A stretch of 42,055 nt of DNA, from assembly GCA_022376515.1 (NCBI GenBank), contig WTXI01000306.1:1-42055 (forward strand). Direction: 5' to 3'. The notes beneath the pieces are model-generated. The model was not told the origin of the DNA. It saw only the letters and a program-made list of their open reading frames with translations, and ran no database searches. Origin of the DNA: Lactifluus volemus (Eukaryota; Basidiomycota; Agaricomycetes; Russulales; Russulaceae). Each line of letters begins with the position of its first letter. The first letter of the stretch is position 1. Shown in pieces: positions 32,557-42,055 of this stretch. The translations under genes were made by a program, and so were the position numbers.

Positions 32557-33167
32557 TTAGAGACTGCGTAAAAATGTACCAAGTCCTGCCTGCGAGCCCC
32601 TATCCGTGGTGACGTGGCGCTGCCGGTCCCTGTTGCGGGCGATCATTTCTTGCAAGCCAGCCTTGTGCTTGGGCCGTGACTTTTGTTGTTTTTGGTCTTT
32701 GTTGGGGGCTGGGGTTGTGCATTGGCCAGAGGTAGGGAAGGGGATGAATGGAGAGAAGGGTCAAGTTGTGGGGAAATTGGGGGAGTATCGGGGAACATTG
32801 TACGATCGGCGGCAGGTGTGCAAGGCACGACTTGTAGGTAAGGGTTGGTAAGATCGGAAGACAAAGAAGGATGATGTGGTGGTGGTGGCGTGATGACATG
32901 TCGAGAGTGAATAGGGAAGCCCTGGTTTACGGGTTTGTTGTTTACGTGTCCGCAGGTGGTACAGGTCTGTCTCAAACAGCGAACAATCGGTGAACTCGGG
33001 CGGGGTGATGACATTCGAACAAGGCGAGTGTGGGAGGGGCAATGGAGGATATGACCACATCTTGAACAACGAGAGACAGATGGTGCCTTGGTCGATCTGA
33101 GATAGTGATAGGCGGCGAGGGAAGGCGAGATGGAATGAAAAAGGGAAATGGAAGAGGCGTTGTCCAT
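32557..33167 (-). CDS. RPR2: RNase P/MRP Rpr2/Rpp21/Snm1-type subunit
   Basis: A zinc-binding subunit that helps RNase P/MRP bind pre-tRNA or pre-rRNA. Exons 32804-33167 and 32557-32708; 171 aa. The N-terminal helical segment (NASSISLFHSISPSLAAYHY) precedes a zinc ribbon with C-x2-C (SRCSRCGHILH) and C-x2-C (QTCTTCGHVN). The C-terminus AGLQEMIARNRDRQ is the basic tail typical of fungal members. It is reached only by splicing a 95-nt intron (32709-32803, donor GTACAA, acceptor CCCCAG). That intron is the least certain element, but without it the frame ends before the conserved tail. Whether this is the RNase P (Rpr2) or MRP (Snm1) paralogue cannot be decided here. Confidence 0.8.
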
Positions 33168-33410
33168 TTTTGGAAAAGAAATTGACACAGTCGGGTAATT
33201 CTTATTGTTACGGGTAAAACGGGCCGGACGGAGATAAGCTTTTTGTGGGAGTGGATAAAAGGGATAAAATAACAATTGTGTTCGAGTGAAAAGAAGAATT
33301 GACATGCGACGTTAAGCATGCTTGCCACACACTCACACAGACCCTCCATTTCTTACCCCATTCCCCTCACCGACTTCCCTCCCCTCCCTCTTCCTCCTCC
33401 TCAACAACAA

Positions 33411-34913
33411 ATGTCTCTCAGGTCGAACAATCAAAGACGTCCTTCCCTCTCTAGCCCCAAGTCTTGGCTTACCCGTTCTTCTTCATCTCCTACTCACTCC
33501 AAACCGTCTACCATCCTTTCTATCAAACACCGTAATTTTGATTCTGGTGTCACTGTTGTCCGTACCCCTCAAGAAGCTCTCTCTGGCTCTGGAGTTACCG
33601 TAGAGTGCCCCTCGGATCAAGAAAAGGACGAGGAGGATCAAATGGAAGAGCAAGGACATACTACTGAGCCCCCTGCTTCTCGTGCGGATCATCATTCAGA
33701 GACACCTTCCGTGCCACCTGCTTATTCCCCGCCCCGTTCATCTTTTCCGTTGTCCAAGAGCGCTCCCAGTCTTTCATTGAAGGATTCTGCTCATTCTACT
33801 CGTTCCACTCGTCCCCCCAAACATAATCCTCAGAAAAAACTCCCCCCTCCACCCTTGTCTACCCTCTTTCCTGCAGTGCCATCTCTCCCTGTCCAACTGA
33901 CATCTCCAACTACCCCATCACAGTTTGAGTGTGTTCTCCTTACACCCGTCTCCCCCAACGTGATAGACTTTTCCAAAGTGCTTGTCACTCTTGAGACTTG
34001 CACAGCGACCCACCGCACGACTTTTGGCTCGCTGACCTCACGTCCCTCGCACCTTGCAAACTATCTCACCTCTCTCTTTTCCGACAGAGATGACGAGTTG
34101 TCGCAGGACGCCATGTCGTCAGCTTCTGGCACCGAGAACGGCTCGTTCAACTCTATTTTTCACAACCACCTTGCTGCTTCTGGACTTCTATCCCAATCTA
34201 CTTATCATGTTCACATTTTCCTCGATCGCGCTAGCGTCTCGTGAGTTTTTTTTTCGCTCCGTTTTGTGGTTGAATCCAGTGACATGTCTGACGGCCTCCA
34301 CAGGTATGACCATATTCTAGCCTACCTTCGCTCCCCTCCCACTTCCATCGATCACGTTGCCTCCCTTCCCCATGCCGTCCAACTACACACAGTCACGCCT
34401 CAGCGCATTGAAGAACTCTTAGCGCTCCGCGACGAAGCTGCGTACCTTGGCCTCACCGAGCTTGCACAACTTTGCACGGCAGAGTTGCGGCGGATCCCTC
34501 TCCACGTCAATCCACCGCAACACACCCGCACCTCCTCGCACTCCCTCACTCACACCCGAGGACCGAGCAACATCTCGGTGCGCAGCATGGACACGCTCCG
34601 CGAGCGGAACGAGGATGACGCTGACGACGACCTCGACGAAGGCAGTACCGGCACAAGCCGCGATTCGGTAGGCTCGGCGCAAAGCCTGAGCAGTCTCCGT
34701 GGACGTGGCCATACTTGTCCCACCGCCTCTACTACTACTGTTACTGGCGCTGCGGCGGTTCCATCCAAAGAAAGGACGGACCCGTCCCGTACTGCGCCGT
34801 CTTCTGCGCCCGTCCATCGTCGACTTGGTAGCCAGAGCCGGGAGCGTTCCGAGCTAATCGACGTTAAACCACTACCGAGCCTGCGCGGACGGTCATCTAA
34901 TAACTGGTTATGA
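33411..34913 (+). CDS. BTB/POZ-like domain protein with disordered flanks
   Basis: Exons 33411-34240 and 34304-34913; 479 aa. An in-frame Met at 33318 would add 31 Pro-rich residues; I prefer 33411 because of its context (ACAAATG) and because the extension is low complexity. The first 190 residues are Ser/Pro-rich. A BTB/KCTD-like module then reads QFECVLLTPVSPNVIDFSKV, TLETCTATHRTTFGSL and YHVHIFLDR, and across the intron YDHILAYLRSPP and IEELLALRDEAAYLGLTELA. This last motif is typical of fungal KCTD-like BTB ends. The C-terminal 130 residues are disordered, acidic then basic. It may serve as an oligomerising adaptor (inference); no partner is known. Confidence 0.82.
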
Positions 34914-35517
34914 AATCCCTCTCCTCTCCTCCTGTTTTTGTGCATTATGTGTGATATAGTGATGGTTCATTAAGGCAATGATGTACATGTGCTTGTAACG
35001 TGGTTGTTTAGTGTTGAGTCTTTTTTTCTGATTCCTCGATTCTTGGCAAACATCCGTTGGCACCGCTCGCTCAACGCTAGGGTGCTGGTGTATCGTTACT
35101 GACACTTCATTTACTTCACAATATTGGTGACACTGTATAAATAGTAGCACTGTACCCTATCTTGATTAATGAAGTTTTTTTTTTTTTTGAACTAGGAGAA
35201 GATTCAGGAGGGTTCGAGATCACCCAAACGACACTTAACGAACGCATCAATTGCCATTACGTATGAAAATGATACAACGGGCCATTTCCCTCACAGCTTC
35301 AGAGGCAAGGAAGAATACTAGCGACATAGCGCGTAAGGTACAAAACACAAAAACACCTGCTGAATCGGAATGCGAAAGGAAAGTCGACAGAAGGAAAGCA
35401 TAGGAACAAAAGGGAGGTTAACAAAAGGGGGGGAAAGGTACGCCGGTACATACAGCACAAAAAGACAAGGACTCCAAGCCAGAGACAAAACGTGAAAGTG
35501 TCGAATTAATGCCTTGT
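34914..35517. other. Convergent intergenic region BTB-like/SSD1
   Basis: 3' flanks of two convergent genes. A T14 run at 35175-35188. No gene, tRNA or repeat is recognisable. Confidence 0.4.
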
Positions 35518-38500
35518 CTACCGCACCCACGGTTCAGTCTGTTCAGCATAAGGATTCACACTGTAGACCTTGATGACGGGAGGGCTCTTTGTTAGGTCTG
35601 CAGTCACGATAACCTACGAAAAGAAGAGTCAGCAAGAGACTTGGGTATATCCACTTATTACGAACCGGAACAGTCATGAGCTCCTTGATCTGCTGGATTT
35701 TATGTCCAGCTGGTGTGGTCTTCAGACCCTCGAACTCAGGGGTGGTCTTCGCTTTGCTGATATCACGTTGCACTGACTGGACGTCTTCCTCTTCGGCCTC
35801 CCCCTCATCCCGTCCAAGGACAATCTCATCATCCCCGTCGTCCTCGTCGAAGAGTGCCTTCTCATCGTGTACAGATCGCGAAGCAACTTCCATCTTCACA
35901 GCATGCTGCTCTGCATTCTCTTTCACTTTCTTGAGATGCTCGTCATCGCTATTCTCCGCAAGCCAAGTAATGACGTCTCTATCGGACCAGTAGATCTGTA
36001 AAGTGTGAGAATGTTCATCATATACATGGTTCTGTGGGCGTCAAAAATACCGTGAGTAACTATTCGCCGGAAGAAGGCACGAGAACCATACATCAATGGG
36101 CATCTGATCCACATGGACGCGCTTCTCGATCCCAAACTCCGGGATAAGAACATCAAACGCAGCATCCAAAACACCGATGACCTTGGCTTGACGGACGACG
36201 GGTCCATAACGAGAAGTTAGGTCTGAAATGAGGACACATAGGAATAAATGGGTCGATTGCTCCCGTGCAAGGATGGCAGAATCCCGTTTGCTGTTAACGA
36301 GAATCAGCAAAGCGAATGCACCGATTACACGCCAATGAGACGCACATGTTACATTGCTGAGTCACCTTTGCGACTGCATCACGGTCCATGCTAAACTTAG
36401 TACTGCTATCATCTACCGAAAAGAGTGAGCGAGTCTCACAATCAATGAAATATCACCACGCACTGGACCCTTGGAGAACCGACTCAAGTTGGCGATGGAC
36501 TATTATGTCGGCATAACGGCGGATTGGCGACGTAAAGTGAGTGTATAGCGGGACATTCAAAGCGTAGTGACTGTATTTTGCAATGTCGAGCATGCCAGCG
36601 CAGAAGTACTTAGCACGGTGGGTTGCTTTATAGGAGATCAGTCGTAGGACGGTGAGCGCAGAGGGGTCCTCAATATCATCGAAAGAACGCATGAGGGCAC
36701 CAGCGGACGAGACATCAAGTTTGTACCCAAGGCGTTCTGCCCTCTCGGCCAGGGAATTCTATAGACGTCTCGTTAGTTTGGTGAATGTACGAGATGCCAA
36801 TTGGACGTACAAGGCGGCGCTCAATAGGGGCATCGTGGCGGCGCAGGAGGGCTTGCTCAGGAAGGGCGACAGCGATTTGCTGGGCAACCGCGATGTTGGT
36901 AAGCAACATGAACTAGAGAAACAGTCATCCAGGGGCTGTCAAACTCAGATTTGACGACTATACCTCTTCCACTACATTATTTGCTCTTGTGTGTACACTC
37001 TGCGAACAGTCGACCGGTAGCCCATTATCGTTCAACTTGAAGGAGAGACGAGGCGAGTCAAGGTGGAGGGCACCGTTCTGGAACCGACGTTCACGGAGTA
37101 CTTTCGCCAAATCGTACAATAGCGTAATATCGTCTTGTAATGAGGAGGCTTCATGTTCGGGGGCCACAGAAACGTCGCCGAGGGACTTGCCATCCAGCAC
37201 ACTCTGAACCATTTCATAGGATAGCTTTGCAGCGGACTTGACAACTGTCTTGCCAAACCACTTCTTAATGACCTTCGCCTCCCGTGTCAAGGTCAGGACA
37301 ACTGAGAAAGCAAGCCTTTCTTCCCCAGGGGACAGACTACAGAGTTCTTCACTCAAAGCAGGTGGAAGCATGGGGACGACACGCTGGACCAGATATACAC
37401 TTGTAGCACGTTTGCGGGCATCACGATCCAGAGCGGTGTTTGGTTTTGACATGGAACGATACATCAGCGATGTGGATACCAACATCGTAGGTTCCCGTCA
37501 TCGTTCAGCTTGATGGACAGAGCGTCGTCAAGGCCACACGCATCTTCAGGATCTATGGTGAAAACGCGTTCCTTGCGAAGGTCAGTGCGAACTTCATACT
37601 CGTGATCCGGTATGCTGCAAAAGAAATGTAAGTGAGAACGTTACAGAGACGGATGAGTCGGAGAACTGACGTCCAAGGCATAGGAGGCAGACATTTCAAT
37701 ACACTCTCGTTGAAATCTTCCGTGGGGAAGTTGCTATCCTTCAACAGCGCGCTCGTCTCCACTTCAATGTCACCGATAGGACCCAATTCCTCCACTAGGG
37801 TACCAAAAGGATGGAGAGAGCTGATAGGCTAAGAGACATCCCTCAATGCGAGGATCCCGTAACAAGAATAGGTGGGGTACTCACGTGGCGCTTGATGCAG
37901 GCAACGAAAAGCTTGTTGGCGTACCCCTCGGAATTTTGCACAAAGTCCGGTGGTGCTTGTTCAGTTGGAATAGCAATTAATGGGACACGCTTATCCGTAG
38001 GTTTGAACCACACTATCTTGGGACGGTCGATGGGACGGCGAGGCTCGTCACCACGGTCCCCTTCACGCTCACGTCGTTCAGCTTCCTGCTTCTCCTTGGT
38101 AGCTAAGGAGGACGGTCGAAGCAAGCCAAGTGTTCCGGAGAAAAGTTGCCCTGGCATGCGCTCCACAACAGCACGACATGACCAGCGAATTGAGGCTTCA
38201 CTTCGTCGGTGACCCTGACGAAGCATGCGTAAGAGAGCACAGTTGTTACATCAATGAACACCCACTCTTCGTCCTCAAAGAGCATCAGACCCTGCCCTTC
38301 AACTTCTACGTCGTCCTTCTTTTTGTCATTCTTGCGGCCGGCGGCTGCTTTCACTTCATAAGCCGCGTTCTCCTCCTTCTTGCGCTTCTTTTCCTCCTTT
38401 TCCTTCTTCGTTCCCCATACCTCGTCAACATCCAGTAGCTCAACAGCGACGATGTCCCCCTCCAAAGCACGATTGCGGTCCTTCGACCCACAGATGTATA

Positions 38501-40479
38501 TATCAGCGTCCAGCACTTCTGTAGATACGTAGGCATCCGAGCGATTGCGCTTGTTCACTCGTAGGATACCAACTACAAGTTTTCCCGTTGCGAGAAGTGG
38601 TGGCAAAGACGCCTGAGGGAGATAGGGGGCAAAGAGTGACTTGCGCTGTGGCTGGTTCGATTGTTGTTGTAACTGAGACTGGAATTGCTGCTGCTGCTGC
38701 TGAAGCAGACTCACTCCTCCGAGACCGAGGCCCATCATATTTGCGGCCATCATATTAGGAAGCATATTAGGGAAACTGAAGGAGGGCATCTTATGATGGC
38801 CGCCGGTGGCAGCGCGGAACTGTTGGAGGCTAGCCAATTGAGCTTGAGCTTGTGCAAGATCCGCAGTCAGTGAATTCCCTTGTTGAACACCACCAACGCC
38901 ACCGTCTAGAAGTGGGAAAGTCAGTAAGTGTAACATCAGAAGGTAGCAATATACTCAAACGCCAAGCAGAATCGGCCCTAGACACCTGGCGAGAATGCCC
39001 ACCGAGTCCTGCAGCTGGTGTGAACCCGTCCTCGAATCCATCCTGGCCAGCATTGACATTGGATTGGCTGGTCGACTTGTTGACCACGTTGACACTATGC
39101 CTACGCCCATGGCCACGCGGCACACCCTGAGGCTGTCCATCTAGGCCCACACTTACGTTGTGCAAGCCAAGCTGACTCATAACAGTCTGTTGGCCGCCCG
39201 GGCCAGGACTACCCAGCCCCATGGGAACTGTGCTCTGGACGCGTCTATGGGCAGCAGCACGATTTGGTGCTAATCCAGGAGTTTGAAAGGAAAGAACCTG
39301 ATTCGAAGCAAGCTGCTGTTGGTAGAGAGCAGCTTGTTGGCGTTGCAGTGCCTCGATCTCATTCTGAATTGCAATCTGTTTCACATATGAGCATCAACCC
39401 CAGGATTTTGACATCAACGTCAGACGAACCTGCTCTGCCATGATGCCCCTGATCTCACCACCTTCATTCATTCTCTGCAACACATCCTGGTCGGAATAAC
39501 TCGGGATGGCTTGCTGTTGAGGAAACTGGAACCCAACATCCTCCTCGCTAATGGGGGGCCCCATGGTAGTACCCACGCTTGGGCGGCGTCGCGTCCCAAA
39601 CATGAAGTGCGGAGCAAGCTGTGGACGGCCAGAAGGGCCCAAAACGTCATTTTGTTGCTGTTCCTGTTGAGCGGCAAGGGCAGCGAAGCGAGGGGCTGTA
39701 AAAGTTTGGGACTGAGAGCGAGGGTGATGACTTTGCGGTTGGGTGCTGTAAAGACTATCGGTGTTTTCGGCATCATCATAGCCATTCTGTCCTTCTTCAA
39801 CATCCTCCCTCATAGAACCAAGATGGGGAGCGAAGTTGTTAAAGTTGCTGGAGAGCCCTGCGGCCCCATAGACGCTGCTTTGCGATGTCTGGGAGGTGGT
39901 TCAGATGCAATGGGGGAGGATAGATGGAGGCACCAGGTTGGAAGACAGGGGCGTTGGCAGGGAGACTGAGGTAGTTGGCTGTGGGATGGGCGCTGAATTT
40001 GAGCTAGAAAGTGTGCTTCCTGCAAGTGGTGAGGTTTGGATAGGTGGAGATGTTGTCTTCAAGTCAGCGATGACCCGTTGCAATGAAGACAGAGCGTCGC
40101 TCGACTCGGCAAGGTTTGAGGCGGTGGTCCCAGGTTTGGTCGATGATTGACCACTAGCAACGGGGCGGTTGCCTTGTCCCGCAGTTGATTGTCCCTTACG
40201 GTGGTTCGCCTTTCCTCTGCCTCCGCCAGTCTGCGGCTGGCGACGCTGTTCACCCTTTTTGCCATCACCAGTCGTCTTCCCATTCTCCGAACCAGACTCG
40301 GTAGCAGGGGTACTGCTTGGCCTCCTGTTGCTCGCAGACCTAGAAGGGGGCTGAGAAACACTGGTAGAGGGCTTCGATGCGGACGGGTTTTTGCGCTGCC
40401 CACGGTTATTGCCAGCGGCGGCACCGGAAGCCGGTTTTCTGCTGTCTTTATTGGACGTATCCTGCTGTTCGTCGGTCAT
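35518..40479 (-). CDS. SSD1: SSD1-type RNB-fold RNA-binding protein with three single-base frameshifts
   Basis: A translational repressor that binds cell-wall mRNAs through an inactive RNase II fold. Exons 39934-40479, 39430-39888, 38955-39375, 38266-38905, 37885-38214, 37671-37828, 36964-37614, 36811-36912, 36464-36758, 36346-36412, 36092-36290, 35666-35995 and 35518-35613; about 1430 aa if frames are joined. The N-terminal third is disordered (Ser/Gln-rich, Gln run at about 547). Cold-shock-like domains follow ([44 protein letters not shown]), then the RNB domain. The RNB motif is [13 protein letters not shown], where the second catalytic Asp of active enzymes is Gly. The frame breaks at about 38172 (-1), 37492-37496 (+1) and 37444-37447 (+1), all at homopolymers. 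Intron 1 (45 bp, donor GTGCCT) removes an in-frame TGA. Confidence 0.92.
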
Positions 40480-40885
40480 TTCGTTCGTAAGGGTGAAACG
40501 TAGTATGGAGAATTTGGTATGTTTTATTCAATTTTAACTTTTTTTTTTCTGGTTTGTGATCTTCTGTGAGCGCGGGATTGTATACAGAATTGAAGAGAGA
40601 GCTTGAGGATGTCAATGATACGTAAGCGTACGAAGGAGGATGAAGATTTACCAAGAAAGTTGGAGAATATGGATGTGATGGCTTTGCCCTGTAGGGCGAG
40701 TGTGGGATAAATGGAGTGGTTGCCTAGGATAGGCTTGGAAGGCGTGTAAGTCGTCGTCGTCGAGAACGAAAGAGACGAGTTGATGTGTCCTTTTCTTCAA
40801 CTCCCGCCTCGGAATCCCCAATTTCACATTCGCTTTCATATTCCGATTCTCACGCTAAACCATCTATGTATAATCTATTTTTTTT
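40480..40885. promoter_or_regulatory. SSD1 upstream region
   Basis: 406 bp between the isocitrate dehydrogenase stop and the SSD1 ATG on the same strand. Contains T/A-rich patches near 40525-40550. No clear TATA box and no gene recognised. Confidence 0.4.
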
Positions 40886-42019
<1,134 letters not shown>

Positions 42020-42055
42020 TGGACAAAATGTCAGTGCTACGTCATAAGGACGCCC

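Noticed and set aside
35200..35225. GGGTTCGAGATCA as a tRNA T-loop
   Set aside because: No matching acceptor, D or anticodon arms nearby; no tRNA was found in the window.
1645..38316. Enrichment of stop-free introns of length 3n
   Set aside because: I count about seven in roughly 110 introns, in the glutamine synthetase, coiled-coil, VID27, 109-aa, RTA1-like (two) and SSD1 genes. A rough chance estimate is at least as high, so only individual cases are worth following.
35518..40479. SSD1 as a true pseudogene
   Set aside because: The only lesions are one-base length changes at homopolymers within the error-rich contig end. Splice sites and conserved residues remain intact, so sequencing error is the simpler reading.

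Overview
The window is nuclear DNA of a filamentous basidiomycete, most likely an Agaricomycete. The reasons are dense genes on both strands, about 110 reconstructed spliceosomal introns that are mostly 45-65 nt, strong GTACGT/GTGCGT-type donors, CTNAC-like branch sites, several very short exons, and proteins that match basidiomycete housekeeping families. I cannot fix the genus. All gene models were built by hand from the bases. Phase closure across nearly every splice junction supports them, but no transcript or database evidence was available.

Layout, left to right (arrow = strand): conserved protein of unknown function (-, runs off the left end); dispersed repeat copy A; glutamine synthetase (-); ERJ5-like ER J-protein (-); RRN7/TAF1B RNA polymerase I factor (+); coiled-coil disordered protein (+); MLKL-NTD/HeLo-like helical-bundle protein (+); CENP-A (-), divergent from a Gfd2-like DEDDh nuclease (+); a Tc1/mariner-type MITE; LAG1 ceramide synthase (-), divergent from REX3 RNA exonuclease (+); ISWI ATPase (-); AP-1 sigma (-); VID27 (-), divergent from a 109-aa protein (+); repeat copy B; RTA1-like membrane protein (+); Rpr2/Rpp21-type RNase P/MRP subunit (-); BTB-like protein (+); SSD1 pseudonuclease (-); and an NAD-isocitrate dehydrogenase subunit (-, runs off the right end).

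This is ordinary core genome with no operon-like pathway or secondary-metabolite cluster. Shared themes are RNA processing (RRN7, REX3, Rpr2, SSD1, the Gfd2-like nuclease), chromatin and centromere (ISWI, CENP-A), and the secretory/membrane system (ERJ5, LAG1, AP-1 sigma, RTA1). Two gene pairs share promoters of only about 80 bp.

The unusual signals are mostly in gene structure. Five introns require GC-AG borders, three of them in the ISWI gene. One AP-1 sigma intron appears to begin with GA. One RRN7 5' splice site lies in a perfect inverted repeat. Coding micro-exons run down to 10 nt, or 6 nt if a tentative ISWI start is right. There is also a two-copy dispersed repeat, a MITE, and a cluster of single-base frameshifts in the last 5 kb. 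That cluster looks more like contig-end sequencing error than gene decay. I found no convincing new multi-gene system; the most distinctive protein is the solo MLKL-NTD-like one.
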